Of a DNA stretch of 64,000 bases, positions 1-10,351 are shown piece after piece. The notes under the pieces are model-generated. The model did no database searches. It was given only the letters and a program-made list of their open reading frames with translations, and had not been told where the DNA came from. The position numbers and the translations under genes were made by a program. Every line of letters starts with the position of its first letter. Within the stretch, counting starts at the first letter, position 1. The DNA is from Rickettsiella endosymbiont of Xylota segnis (GTDB lineage: Bacteria; Pseudomonadota; Gammaproteobacteria; Diplorickettsiales; Diplorickettsiaceae), in NCBI RefSeq assembly GCF_964019545.1, contig NZ_OZ026451.1, positions 1,607,001 through 1,671,000 on the forward strand, written 5' to 3'.

Positions 1-418
1 CAAAACATTGATCTGGCGTGAAAAAGAAAGCAATTTCTTGTTTAGCTGTCTCAATACTATCGGATCCATGAACTGCATTTTGACCCACACTTTCTGCAAA
101 ATCTGCACGAATTGTACCTGGGAGTGCTTGTTGTGGGTCAGTAGCTCCCATCAATTCACGATTTTTTAGAATCGCATTAACTCCCTCTAAAACCTGTATC
201 ATCACTGGCCCTGAACACATAAACTCAACCAATTCATTAAAAAAAGACCTATCTTTATGGATTTCATAAAATTTTTCAGCTTGATCTTTCTTCAGCTTCA
301 CCATTCTGGCTGCAATAACTTTTAATTCCGAATTTTCAAATCTTTTAGTAATCTCGCCAATACAATTTTTTCTTACCGCATCAGGCTTAATTATAGAAAG
401 GGTCTTTTGAATTGTCAT
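1..418 (-). CDS. ndk: Nucleoside diphosphate kinase, 3' end cut by window edge
   Basis: Transfers the gamma phosphate between nucleoside triphosphates and diphosphates to balance NTP and dNTP pools in the cytosol. I translated 139 codons from an ATG at 418 down to the window edge. The N-terminus has the family's [10 protein letters not shown] strand, and the phospho-accepting histidine is H117 in the NAVHGSDS motif. Family members are about 141-143 residues, so only the last few codons are missing. It is on the minus strand and no co-transcribed partner is visible inside the window. Recognition is firm. Confidence 0.95.
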   Translation of the reverse strand, partial: MTIQKTLSIIKPDAVRKNCIGEITKRFENSELKVIAARMVKLKKDQAEKFYEIHKDRSFFNELVEFMCSGPVMIQVLEGVNAILKNRELMGATDPQQALPGTIRADFAESVGQNAVHGSDSIETAKQEIAFFFTPDQCF

Positions 419-761
419 AAATGCCTCTTACTTTTGTTATAACAAATTATTTATTTTTAAGAAAAAATAAGTTTACTCGCAGCAATTGGGTTTTTGAGTT
501 GACCACGCTATGAAGCAATCTGCGTGTATAATATACATAAGAATTGCGAGTTGAGCGGGCAGCACAGGCAAAAATTCAAGTGCGAAAAGTATATTATACA
601 GACTTAATAGCCCGGTACTACAGGTTTAATATGACTATACCCTCTGCAGGGTGTTTCTGGGATCTTAAGGGGTCTTATAAGATTAGCTTTCTTAAAAACC
701 CCTGTTGTTAATGCATTGAAAAATGCTTACAAGATTTTCGAATTTTATCTATTTACTGACC
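419..761. other. Gene-free stretch upstream of ndk
   Basis: This 343-base stretch separates the ndk start from the 3' end of the GDPD gene. It holds one nearly full-length copy of the dispersed repeat (about 505-596). I see no reading frame with coding character and no tRNA. The bases just upstream of ndk are AT-rich and could hold its promoter, but no convincing hexamer pair was found. Confidence 0.6.
505..596 (+). repeat. Dispersed intergenic repeat, copy A
   Basis: This copy runs from a CGCTATGAAGCAA-like left end, through GAGTTGAGCGGGCAGCACAGGC, to the conserved right end AAAATTCAAGTGCGAAAAGTATA. The same order of blocks recurs near 48.7 kb and, inverted, near 63.3 kb; shorter right-end copies lie elsewhere. 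It lies between two minus-strand genes and touches neither stop codon. Confidence 0.7.
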
Positions 762-1544
762 CTACTCAGCCTTTTGAAGCAAGTTCAGCATTCTATCCGG
801 GAAATCCGTTAATATACCATCTACCTCTAAAGCTAGTAGTCTTTCCATTTCTTCTACTTCATTGACCGTCCAAACATCAACCCGTATATTTTTTTTATGC
901 GCCGCTTTTACAAAATGTGCAGTTACCATCTCATAAGGGACTTCTAAGGCAGTAGCAGATAATAAAAAAGGGCGCGTTAAAAATAGTTTGCTCAATTTAG
1001 AAAAGCGATCCAGCTCAGCTTGTGTACCTGCGGTAGCAATGTTATGGCAAAGCCTGCGCACTACTTTCATAGTCCGTGCGTTAAAAGCAGATACTAATAC
1101 CTGTTTAGTTTTTTTATGCTGATTTATCAGCTCCCTTAAAGCCGCTACAATAGGTGGATCATTTTGTTTTATCTCTATATTTATAACTTGCTTTGGAAAA
1201 GCAGCAAAAATTTCATTTAAACTTGGAATTTTTATTCCTTGATCCCGAAAAGGAAATGTATGACCTTCATCACTAGTCCAACGATACCCTGCGTCTAATT
1301 TTTTCAATTCAGCTAATGTGAGATCTTGTACTAATCCTCTAGCGTTCGTTGTCCGATCGACTGACTCATCATGGATAGCAACTAAAACCCCATCCCGAGT
1401 CATATGAATATCAATCTCACTTAAATCTGCTCCTAGTTTTGTAGCCTCCTGCAATGCAAATAAAGTATTTTCAGGCCATAACCCCGCTCCTCCACGATGA
1501 GCGATAACAAGCGGTTTTGCATTAACCTGATAAAGTGGAAACAT
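762..1544 (-). CDS. ugpQ: Glycerophosphodiester phosphodiesterase
   Basis: Hydrolyses deacylated phospholipids (glycerophosphodiesters) to glycerol-3-phosphate and an alcohol. The GDPD signature is clear: HRGG at residues 16-19, ENT at 25-27, the E43/D45 metal pair and H58 in AIHDE, counted from the ATG at 1544. That start gives 260 residues, has a GGGA about 5 bases upstream, and matches cytosolic UgpQ proteins. An in-frame ATG at 1613 would add 23 residues that look neither like a signal peptide nor like family sequence, so I did not use it. The gene stands alone; the ugpQ symbol is by family and the true substrate is not known. Confidence 0.88.
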   Translation of the reverse strand: MFPLYQVNAKPLVIAHRGGAGLWPENTLFALQEATKLGADLSEIDIHMTRDGVLVAIHDESVDRTTNARGLVQDLTLAELKKLDAGYRWTSDEGHTFPFRDQGIKIPSLNEIFAAFPKQVINIEIKQNDPPIVAALRELINQHKKTKQVLVSAFNARTMKVVRRLCHNIATAGTQAELDRFSKLSKLFLTRPFLLSATALEVPYEMVTAHFVKAAHKKNIRVDVWTVNEVEEMERLLALEVDGILTDFPDRMLNLLQKAE

Positions 1545-1685
1545 ACAAATCCCATAATACTTAGTATAAATATATCTTTGTTTGATAAAAAAATATGATA
1601 AAATATTCCTCATTTATAGCATGTAAAGCCTTAAAATACTAACTCAAAGCTTACTTGTATCCTTGTCCAATGAGGTCTTTTTTCC

Positions 1686-2183
1686 ATGAAGGAATACCAT
1701 TATACTCCTATATCCGCGGAGTCTACACGATCTACCTTTTTCGACTACATTAATAATATTAACATCCCTCCGATAGATTATTTTGCTGTAGGTATAGAGA
1801 ATCATGCCCAAAAAAAACTCACTTCTCTTATTTCCAGATTAGAATGGCAAATTTATTTCGATAAAAACCAAATAACCAATAACGATCCTTTAATTCAAGC
1901 TAAAAAATTATCTCAAAGAAATATTATACCTTTTTCAGAAATAGACTATATTGATTCGCAAGGAAAAGAAATCATGCGACAACGATCATTACATGGTATG
2001 AAAAATGGTTTAATGCTTATACATAAACAACATCATCTAAACTATATGATTGTATTAGCTACTGGACTTTCGAAATTTAATCATTTTAGCTTCCTCACTA
2101 AATATTATACTCAAATTACTAGACTTAAAAATGACCTAACTAAGATCATTGAGAGAGAAAGTAACTATGCTCTTCGCACTTGA
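1686..2183 (+). CDS. LuxR-type autoinducer-binding domain protein lacking the HTH
   Basis: The 165-residue protein has the layout of the sensory half of LuxR-family regulators: a W-x-x-Y-F-D-K block, then NNDPLIQAKK, a strand ending in IIPFSEID, and HGMKNGLMLIHK in the ligand-pocket region. LuxR proteins normally continue for about 65 residues with a GerE-type helix-turn-helix; here the protein stops where the linker would begin. The last residues (Y-A-L-R-T-stop) are encoded by an end of dispersed repeat copy B, so the HTH may have been lost when that element arrived. No HTH remnant was seen downstream. The ATG has a TGAGG about 10 bases upstream. Assignment rests on motif order read by eye and is tentative; it could be a decayed gene. 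Confidence 0.5.
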   Translation: MKEYHYTPISAESTRSTFFDYINNINIPPIDYFAVGIENHAQKKLTSLISRLEWQIYFDKNQITNNDPLIQAKKLSQRNIIPFSEIDYIDSQGKEIMRQRSLHGMKNGLMLIHKQHHLNYMIVLATGLSKFNHFSFLTKYYTQITRLKNDLTKIIERESNYALRT

Positions 2184-2233
2184 TTTTATCTATGCTATTG
2201 GTTAGGTCGCAATTAATATATATAATACGCTCC
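2166..2233 (-). repeat. Dispersed intergenic repeat, copy B, overlapping a gene end
   Basis: On the plus strand this reads TATGCTCTTCGCACTTGATTTTATC, the reverse complement of the conserved right end, followed by a diverged body ending near TATAATACGCTCC. The TGA stop of the upstream 165-residue protein lies inside it. Confidence 0.6.
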
Positions 2234-2315
2234 TGTCACCCTTTTTTTTACGGCATTTTGTCAAAACTCACCGTATAAGTACATTTTGAGCTGAAAGATG
2301 TTATTTTTATCCATA

Positions 2316-2984
2316 CTATTCGTCTTTTCTTCGGATCCAGATAACCGCTGCAGCGGATTCTATATCCGCATCAAAAATAATAGGCTCTGCCGTTCTTCCA
2401 AGCGGATTCAAACAAGCAAGATTAAAACGTCCTAACGAATCTTTAAAAAGTCGCCGGAAATATTGTCCGCCATCCTTCAAATAAATGATACAGTCCTTAT
2501 TGACGATGGAATCAAATTCATTGCAGGGTCTAAGCCTCCCACCCACATAATCTCCAGCTCGATAATGGGGGCTCATTTCATCATTAGAAACTATCATGAC
2601 TACCGCATTAGCGTATCGATCTCGAAATTCCTGAGCATCTCGCATCATAGCAATCTCATCATCTGCATCGATAGGTAAGTTAATAATTTCGCTAGGCATT
2701 GCAAAATAATGACCTAATGAAAGCCTAACCGTAGGATCTAACCCTTTGCCATCTGCTATCCAAGCTTCATCAACTATTAAACCTTCATTTTTATAGACAG
2801 CTACACAGCGTTTAATACCATTTTTAGAAATTTTGATCATACTATTTTCCCAAGATTTCAAAGTAATTTCTGGCAATTTATATTTCTTTTCTATATACGC
2901 CCGAGTCAACCGCAAAATTGAGCGTAAATATTTAAGTCTTGTGCCGGGAGTATCTAAATTACGTTGAAGTAATGCCTTGGACAT
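2316..2984 (-). CDS. S24/LexA-fold transcriptional regulator without a catalytic dyad
   Basis: A 222-residue protein with a probable N-terminal DNA-binding region (residues about 14-60) and a C-terminal LexA/CI-like S24 fold (about 105-222). The S24 fold is seen in VSNDEMSPHYRAGDYVGG and in QYFRRLF. In autocleaving members the first motif carries Ser just before Met and the second a Lys before Arg-Leu. Here these positions are E136 and R177, so self-cleavage is not expected. The protein should act as a non-cleavable sensor or repressor, as many phage-derived chromosomal S24 regulators do. The target is unknown; the neighbour guaB is divergently transcribed. Family placement is by fold motifs, not close recognition. 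Confidence 0.65.
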   Translation of the reverse strand: MSKALLQRNLDTPGTRLKYLRSILRLTRAYIEKKYKLPEITLKSWENSMIKISKNGIKRCVAVYKNEGLIVDEAWIADGKGLDPTVRLSLGHYFAMPSEIINLPIDADDEIAMMRDAQEFRDRYANAVVMIVSNDEMSPHYRAGDYVGGRLRPCNEFDSIVNKDCIIYLKDGGQYFRRLFKDSLGRFNLACLNPLGRTAEPIIFDADIESAAAVIWIRRKDE

Positions 2985-3075
2985 AATAGTCAGTCTCCTT
3001 GTAAGAGATATTTATTAAACTTAAAAAAATTATTTTAACTCAAGTAGTTAACTAAAAATAGATAATAAATGCTAG

Positions 3076-4644
<1,569 letters not shown>

Positions 4645-4733
4645 ATATTTCTTTAAACCAATTCTCAAAGTAATTCTTAGCATTTTTTATGAAAACTAAA
4701 ATTAATCTCGAATAAAAACGGAGTGTACTTAAG

Positions 4734-6305
4734 ATGACTATTCCTAAAGAACGCATACTAATTCTCGATTTTGGCTCACAATATACGCCCCTAATTGCTC
4801 GACGCATCCGTGAATTACACATTTATTGCGAAATTTACCCTTATGATATCCCCGAGTCAGAAATTTTAGCCTTTGCTCCTAAAGGGATTATCCTATCCGG
4901 CGGCCCTGAAACAGTTACTTTAGATACAACCCCCCGCGCACCAAAAATAGTATTTACCTTAGGCTGTCCAGTTTTAGGTATTTGTTATGGTATGCAAACC
5001 ATGGCTGAGCAACTCGGTGGTAAAGTCGTTTCCTGTGCAAACCGAGAATTCGGATATGCTCCTGCTTTAGTGGCGACAGAAACTGAACTATTAACCCATA
5101 TTCAAGATAACCCGAAAAAAGGAAAAGATGCATTGTTGGATGTCTGGATGAGTCATGGTGATCATGTTGAACAACTTCCCCCAGGTTTTGTTGTTATATT
5201 AAATACTCCGAACACCCCTATTGCGGGTATGGCTGACACGACGCGTCATTTTTATGGTTTGCAGTTTCACCCAGAAGTGACTCATACCCGTCAAGGAAAA
5301 AAAATATTGGCTCGCTTTGTAAAAAAAATTTGCCAGTGTCAACCGAGTTGGACAGCGCCTAAAATTTTAGAACATGAGATTGCTGAAATAAAAGAGAGAG
5401 TAGGGAAGGAAAAGGTTTTACTAGCACTTTCAGGTGGTGTTGATTCTACTGTATTAGCTGCATTATTACATAAAGCTATCGGTAAACAATTATTATGTGT
5501 CTTTGTTAATACCGGTTTACTACGTATTACCGATAAAGACTCTGCGATACAAGCTTTAGCTGATGATATGGATATCTCTGTTGTAAAAATAGATGCCTCT
5601 GAACGTTTTATAAATGCTTTAAAAGGAATTACTGATCCCGAAGAAAAGCGTAAAACCATAGGTAATTTATTTGTTGAAATATTCGAAGCTGAAGCCAGTA
5701 AATACCCAGATATTGCTTGGTTAGCACAAGGAACTATCTATTCTGATGTCATTGAATCTGCTGGCACCAGTACTCAAAAGGCTCATGCTATTAAATCTCA
5801 TCACAATGTAGGTGGACTTCCAGATACGCTTAAACTTAAGTTATTGGAACCCTTACGTGAATTATTTAAGGATGAAGTTTGTGAACTGGGCTTAGAATTA
5901 GGTTTGCCATCAGAGCTCATTTATAAACATCCTTTTCCGGGCCCTGGATTAGCTATACGCGTTTTAGGGGAAGTTAATCAAAAAAATATTAACCTTGTCC
6001 GTAAAGCCGATCTTATTTTACAAGAAGAGTTACGTGAGCAAAATTATTATAACAAAATAAGCCAAGCATTCTGTGTTTTTTTACCGATAAACTCTGTGGG
6101 AGTTATCGGAGACGCTCGTCAATATGCCCCAATTATTGCGATCCGCGCTATAGAAACCATAGATTTTATGACAGCTCGCTGGGCACATCTGCCTTATCAT
6201 TTACTTGAAACTGTATCAAATCGAATTATTAATGAAGTGCCTGGTATTTCTCGAGTAGTTTATGATATTTCGGGTAAACCACCTGCAACAATAGAATGGG
6301 AATAA
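4734..6305 (+). CDS. guaA: GMP synthase (glutamine-hydrolysing)
   Basis: Converts XMP to GMP using ATP and ammonia from glutamine. The 523 residues hold three parts in order. A class I amidotransferase has its nucleophile C84 in GICYGMQ and a FHPEVTHT His/Glu pair. The ATP pyrophosphatase P-loop LSGGVDSTV lies near residues 232-240. The C-terminal dimerisation domain follows [16 protein letters not shown] and ends in [10 protein letters not shown]. It follows guaB on the same strand. The start has a GGAG about ten bases upstream. Nothing is missing. Confidence 0.97.
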   Translation: MTIPKERILILDFGSQYTPLIARRIRELHIYCEIYPYDIPESEILAFAPKGIILSGGPETVTLDTTPRAPKIVFTLGCPVLGICYGMQTMAEQLGGKVVSCANREFGYAPALVATETELLTHIQDNPKKGKDALLDVWMSHGDHVEQLPPGFVVILNTPNTPIAGMADTTRHFYGLQFHPEVTHTRQGKKILARFVKKICQCQPSWTAPKILEHEIAEIKERVGKEKVLLALSGGVDSTVLAALLHKAIGKQLLCVFVNTGLLRITDKDSAIQALADDMDISVVKIDASERFINALKGITDPEEKRKTIGNLFVEIFEAEASKYPDIAWLAQGTIYSDVIESAGTSTQKAHAIKSHHNVGGLPDTLKLKLLEPLRELFKDEVCELGLELGLPSELIYKHPFPGPGLAIRVLGEVNQKNINLVRKADLILQEELREQNYYNKISQAFCVFLPINSVGVIGDARQYAPIIAIRAIETIDFMTARWAHLPYHLLETVSNRIINEVPGISRVVYDISGKPPATIEWE

Positions 6306-6387
6306 AAAAATTTTCTCATAATCAAAGACTTATAGGAAGCTATACTTACGGCAAATTGAGTTATAGGTAAGTACCATAAAAAGGAAC

Positions 6388-6436
6388 AGGGATTGAACCA
6401 GAATATAGACAGAAACTTAAGTCCGAAAAGTATATT
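6388..6436 (+). repeat. Dispersed intergenic repeat, copy C (diverged)
   Basis: A diverged copy between guaA and the permease gene: GGGATTGAACCAG, then AGAAACTTAAGTCCGAAAAGTATATTTTTG, matching the conserved right end with several substitutions. It is the weakest copy I include. Confidence 0.4.
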
Positions 6437-6502
6437 TTTGACTTTAACTCATCTGTTCAATAGACTTCATACTCATACTTCATAGAAGTAGTGATTTAAC
6501 CT

Positions 6503-7579
6503 ATGCTGCAACTTGTTAAAAATTGGTTTTCCCGATATTTTCTCGACCCAGAATTGGCTATTTTATGGCTATTCCTATTATTCATTATCATTATTTTTGC
6601 TTCTTTAGGTAAAATTTTAGCTCCGGTGTTTGTCAGTGTCGTTATGGCCTATTTACTACAATGGCCGATTAGTTCCTTAGAAAAGTTGCGTTTACCTCGA
6701 ATTGCTGCAGTTTTAGGAGTGTATATTAGTTTTGTAGGTTTAGTTATCTTGGCGATTGTGGGTTTGTTACCATTATTATTTCGCCAATTAAGTAACTTAA
6801 TTAGTGAACTACCTGTCATGGCTGCAAAAGGTCAAGCACTACTATTGTACCTCCCTACTCGTTACCCAGGCTATACATCAGCCAGTCAAATTCAAGAATG
6901 GATCAATCAATTTAAGGGTGAATTAACTCATACTGGACAAGGAATATTATCTGCATCATTAGGTTACATTCCCAATGTTATCGCCTTTGCCATTTATTTT
7001 GTCTTGGTCCCTTTGTTAGTGTATTTTTTCTTACTCGATGAAAAAAAAATAATCAGCTGGCTAACTCAATATTTACCTGAAAAACGTCGATTAATTTCTC
7101 AAGTCTGGACAGAAGTACTTACCCAAACAGGTAATTATGTAAGAGGGAAAGCTTTAGAGATGTTGATAGTTTGGATAGTTACTTATCTTTCATTTGCAAT
7201 ACTTGGTCTTCAGTACGCTATATTACTCAGCGTATTAGTTGGAATTTCGGTGATTATCCCTTATATAGGCGCAGTTATGGTAACTATTCCTGTCCTTATT
7301 ATCGGATTTTTAGAATGGGGATGGACAGCGCATTTTGCATATCTGGTTGCGGTTTACACGTTAATTATCACATTGGATGCTAATGTCTTAGTTCCCTTTT
7401 TATTTTCTGAAGCTGTTGATCTACATCCAGTAACTATCATTATCGCTGTGCTGGTATTCGGTGGTTTACTAGGATTTTGGGGAGTATTTTTTGCTATACC
7501 TCTTGCTAGCGTGGTAAAAGCTATTTTAAATGCTATTTCTTACAAAAAAGTTCCTGCACATAAAAATAAATTATGTTAA
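6503..7579 (+). CDS. AI-2E/PerM family membrane transporter
   Basis: A 358-residue inner-membrane protein of the PerM/AI-2 exporter family. Paired hydrophobic segments lie at about 16-70 and a soluble amphipathic region at about 90-150. Five or so further transmembrane segments follow, with the family-typical stretches YIPNVIAFAIYFVLVPLLV and VDLHPVTIIIAVLVFGGLLG. Some relatives export the AI-2 quorum signal and others act as Na+/H+ antiporters or have unknown substrates, so I give no symbol. It stands alone between guaA and convergent bcp. The start is the first ATG in frame. Confidence 0.85.
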   Translation: MLQLVKNWFSRYFLDPELAILWLFLLFIIIIFASLGKILAPVFVSVVMAYLLQWPISSLEKLRLPRIAAVLGVYISFVGLVILAIVGLLPLLFRQLSNLISELPVMAAKGQALLLYLPTRYPGYTSASQIQEWINQFKGELTHTGQGILSASLGYIPNVIAFAIYFVLVPLLVYFFLLDEKKIISWLTQYLPEKRRLISQVWTEVLTQTGNYVRGKALEMLIVWIVTYLSFAILGLQYAILLSVLVGISVIIPYIGAVMVTIPVLIIGFLEWGWTAHFAYLVAVYTLIITLDANVLVPFLFSEAVDLHPVTIIIAVLVFGGLLGFWGVFFAIPLASVVKAILNAISYKKVPAHKNKLC

Positions 7580-7588
7580 ATCAATATA

Positions 7589-7620
7589 CTCGCAGAAAAT
7601 TCAAGTGCGAACAGCATATT
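7589..7620 (+). repeat. Dispersed intergenic repeat, copy D (short)
   Basis: A short right-end-only copy, GCAGAAAATTCAAGTGCGAACAGCATATT. It ends exactly where the bcp stop codon begins, in the same polarity relative to the gene as copies B, E and F. Confidence 0.55.
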
Positions 7621-8085
7621 TTAACTTAATTCACCGACTGCTTGTAAAACTTTTTCTACATGACCAGGCACTTTGACCTTCCTCCATTCATGACGTAAAA
7701 CACCTAATTTATCAATCAAAAAAGTACTTCGTTCTATTCCGAACGTTTTCCTGCCATAGATAGTTTTTTCTTTTAACACATGATACAACTGACATACTTT
7801 TTCATCTACATCAGATAATAACTCAAAAGGAAATTGCTGATCTGACTTAAATTTTTCATGAAGTTTCAAGCTATCGCGTGAAATTCCTAAAATCGTCGTG
7901 TTTAGAGAAGCAAATTTTTTAAAATTTTCTGCAAAATCTTTTCCTTCCTGCGTACATCCCGGCGTACAATCTTTAGGATAAAAATACAAAATAATATTTT
8001 TACCTATTAAATCCTTTAAACCTATTATTTTACCGCTAGTAGCGGGTAAACTAAAATCAGGTGCAAATTTGTTTATAGCTAACAT
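7621..8085 (-). CDS. bcp: Peroxiredoxin Bcp/PrxQ, thiol peroxidase
   Basis: Reduces hydrogen peroxide and organic hydroperoxides in the cytosol. The PxxxTxxC motif reads PKDCTPGC, putting the peroxidatic cysteine at C44 when numbered from the ATG at 8085. The E. coli enzyme has a resolving cysteine five residues later; here that position is not cysteine (TQEGKDF), although there is an extra C40. An in-frame GTG at 8097 would add four residues; I prefer the ATG because family proteins begin close to the APDFSLP strand. It lies just downstream of gcvR on the same strand, as in E. coli. Confidence 0.92.
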   Translation of the reverse strand: MLAINKFAPDFSLPATSGKIIGLKDLIGKNIILYFYPKDCTPGCTQEGKDFAENFKKFASLNTTILGISRDSLKLHEKFKSDQQFPFELLSDVDEKVCQLYHVLKEKTIYGRKTFGIERSTFLIDKLGVLRHEWRKVKVPGHVEKVLQAVGELS

Positions 8086-8118
8086 ATCGACTAACACTAT
8101 TTAAAGAAAAAAATATAT

Positions 8119-8634
8119 CTAATTTTTTTGGGGTTCCATAGCTACATCAAAATTGTTTTCATCACAAAATACAATAAAGTGTTCACGAAAGTCTGCTACT
8201 AAATGATGCGCAGGAAAACCAAACGACAAAGATATACCAAGCATTGCTGCTTCTGTTATCGGCGCTTTATATGACTCTATATGAAGGTTGTAAAGTGTTA
8301 CTTCCTGTTCAGATAAAAATTGAATGATTTTCGTTAAAACGTCCGGTATATCAGGAGCCACAATGTAAGAAGAATAAGGAAAACTATCAGGTTGGGCACC
8401 TCGAAACTGGGTACGCGCAACTAAAACCTGACCTTCATATTTTTTTATAAGTGTCTCAAATTTAGCGATGGTATTCCAGGCTCCCCCGATCAACAAGGTC
8501 ATTGTGACATGGGTTGCAGTGGTATTTACACGCGCATCAACAATATGGCAACCGCTATGAGCAACCAACCTAAATACTTGATCAGTAAGCTGATTTTCAT
8601 TAAGGCCTAGGACAACAACAACCAGGTTTTCCAT
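8119..8634 (-). CDS. gcvR: GcvR-like ACT-domain regulator
   Basis: 171 residues with two tandem ACT domains: residues about 4-75, beginning VVVVLGLNENQLTDQVFRLV, and about 95-165. In E. coli GcvR binds GcvA and represses the glycine cleavage genes when glycine is scarce. The adjacency and order gcvR-bcp match E. coli, which supports the name. No glycine cleavage gene or gcvA is in this window, so the regulated partner cannot be confirmed. ACT proteins diverge quickly, so a different amino-acid-sensing role is possible. Confidence 0.8.
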   Translation of the reverse strand: MENLVVVVLGLNENQLTDQVFRLVAHSGCHIVDARVNTTATHVTMTLLIGGAWNTIAKFETLIKKYEGQVLVARTQFRGAQPDSFPYSSYIVAPDIPDVLTKIIQFLSEQEVTLYNLHIESYKAPITEAAMLGISLSFGFPAHHLVADFREHFIVFCDENNFDVAMEPQKN

Positions 8635-8828
8635 AAATATTAATCATGTTTTTCTAACGAGCCGGTAGTCTATTCTTTTTTAAGGAGGTTGTCACTAGGG
8701 GCGAGATAGGCCAATAGCTATGGCTATGCTTTAAACCATGTAAGGATTTGGGAAAAACTTTAATCCAAATCATTACCCCTTTTAACTTATACCCCATGAT
8801 TCAAATTCTTAAGAACCATTTTTTAATT

Positions 8829-9239
8829 TGGTGGAGGCGGTGGGAATCGAACCCACGTCCGCAAGTCCGCTGCCTTTGGTACTACATGTTTAGTACAATC
8901 TTTAAATTTAATCGATCCATCTCCGATTGACAGGGAATTGACCGACGATTCTGTTTGGTTTTAGTAGCTTTCGCCTCAGAAGGGGCTAGACTACGAGCTT
9001 GTCAGTTATGACCACTACCTCCACATACAAGCCTATGAAGTTCATGGCGCCGGCTGCTGTTTAGGCAGACCCAACGTTACAAAATTAACTACCTATTAGG
9101 CAGCAATAGCAACGTCTTTTTTAGCGTTATAGTTAGCATCGTTTGCAACTATAGATTTACAACATGATTAACGAGGCAAAGTTGCATCCTCGACATGCAC
9201 CTCAGGGTTTGTAACCGGCGTCGAAGCCAGGTCGCCCCC
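8829..9239 (-). ncRNA. ssrA: tmRNA (transfer-messenger RNA)
   Basis: Rescues stalled ribosomes by acting as alanyl-tRNA and then as mRNA for a degradation tag. The 5' end GGGGGCG pairs with CGCCTCC before the encoded ACCA at the 3' end, giving a seven-pair acceptor stem with one G-U. The T arm reads GTGGGTTCGATTCCCAC. The tag frame starts at the GCA at 9146 and ends with TAA at 9096. It encodes ANDANYNAKKDVAIAA, 16 residues, longer than the usual 8-14 but with the normal AND start and AA end. smpB, its protein partner, lies just upstream on the same strand. Confidence 0.95.
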
Positions 9240-9247
9240 AAGCATTA

Positions 9248-9253
9248 ATTATA
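9248..9253 (-). promoter_or_regulatory. -10 element of the tmRNA promoter
   Basis: On the minus strand a perfect TATAAT sits eight bases before the first G of tmRNA, the spacing expected for transcription starting at or next to the mature 5' end. No good -35 hexamer is seen 16-18 bases further up. Confidence 0.6.
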
Positions 9254-9323
9254 CCTCATTTATACAAAGCTTTCTGTTAAGCCTTAAAAAATAAGGAAAA
9301 AAATTTAAATGTAAGTAATATCC

Positions 9324-9800
9324 TTACCTCGATAAACGTCCTAAACGCATTTTTTCGCGTTGCCAATCTTTTTCCTTGATGCTAGCTCGCTTATCATGCT
9401 CCTGCTTACCCTTTGCTAAACCCACTTCTAACTTAACCCGATTTTTTTTCCAATAAAGCTTTAGTGCGATAAGCGTATACCCTTTACGCATAATGCTTCC
9501 GGCAAATTTACTTAGCTCTCGTTCATTGAGGAGAAGCTTACGCGTACGAGTCGGATCAGGATGACTATGATGAGTAGATATTGTAGCAAGAGGAGTAATA
9601 TGACAACCTAAAAGCCATGCCTCACCATTTTTTAATACCACATAACTTTCCGTCAGTTGAGCTCGACCACTACGAAGACTTTTGACCTCCCATCCCTGCA
9701 AAACTAAGCCAGCTTCGATAGATTGTTCAATAAAATAATCATGACGAGCGCGTCTATTTAGTGCAATTATTGTGTCTTGCAATGCTTTCTTTGAATTCAT
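9324..9800 (-). CDS. smpB: SsrA-binding protein
   Basis: Binds the tRNA-like part of tmRNA and the decoding centre so that tmRNA enters stalled ribosomes. The 158 residues are the usual length, with the OB-fold core [20 protein letters not shown] and the basic tail ([19 protein letters not shown]) that reads the empty mRNA channel. It is immediately upstream of ssrA on the same strand. Divergent ratA begins 80 bases away. The start ATG gives the standard N-terminus. Confidence 0.96.
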   Translation of the reverse strand: MNSKKALQDTIIALNRRARHDYFIEQSIEAGLVLQGWEVKSLRSGRAQLTESYVVLKNGEAWLLGCHITPLATISTHHSHPDPTRTRKLLLNERELSKFAGSIMRKGYTLIALKLYWKKNRVKLEVGLAKGKQEHDKRASIKEKDWQREKMRLGRLSR

Positions 9801-9880
9801 GGGATATACTCAAACATATTAGCAATCATAGGCTCCAAGCATAGCAAACATAGTAACGATAGTCGCCCTGAACCTTAATT

Positions 9881-10345
9881 ATGCCATTTATTCAACATTC
9901 TTTAGAAGTGCCTTACAATGTGTCGGAGATGTATAAGCTCGTCAACCACATCGAAAAATATAGTGAATTTCTTCCTTGGTGTACCGAAAGCCAAATCATT
10001 AGCCAGGATGAAGATAGTATACAAGCCCGTCTTACATTGACTGGTGGAGGGCTTTCGAAAAGCTTCACCACATCAAACAGGTTACAAAAAAACAAATTGA
10101 TTGAAATTAGTCTAATCGATGGTCCTTTTAAACATTTAGAAGGGTATTGGTCTTTTGAAACAAGCCCCCAAGGATCTAAGATCAATTTAAACTTGGAATT
10201 TGAATTTTCTACACGTTTGTTAGCACTGGCTTTTTCTCCTATTTTTGAGAAAGTAGCCAATACATTAGTACAAGCTTTTTCTGAGCGTGCTAAACAGGTT
10301 TATGGGGATCGTAAATTTGAAAACAACATTTACCAAGACAATTAA
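9881..10345 (+). CDS. ratA: RatA/COQ10-type START-fold protein
   Basis: 154 residues forming a single polyketide cyclase/START domain, with the family start MPFIQHSLEVPYNVSEMYKLVNHIEKYSEFLPWC. Relatives bind ubiquinone or related lipids (COQ10) or, in E. coli, were reported to interfere with 70S assembly. I infer the quinone or lipid role is at least as likely as a toxin role. Placement next to smpB and upstream of rnfH is the standard gammaproteobacterial arrangement. The gap to rnfH is six bases, so the two are co-transcribed. Confidence 0.88.
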   Translation: MPFIQHSLEVPYNVSEMYKLVNHIEKYSEFLPWCTESQIISQDEDSIQARLTLTGGGLSKSFTTSNRLQKNKLIEISLIDGPFKHLEGYWSFETSPQGSKINLNLEFEFSTRLLALAFSPIFEKVANTLVQAFSERAKQVYGDRKFENNIYQDN

Positions 10346-10351
10346 ATAGTC

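Noticed and set aside
5339-5659. 106-codon minus-strand frame within guaA
   Set aside because: Antisense to the ATP pyrophosphatase domain of guaA; no independent support.
8748-8930. 60-codon frame on the plus strand with WRRWESNPRP
   Set aside because: It is the antisense of the tmRNA 3' end; the RWESNPRP wording is the well-known false translation of a T arm.
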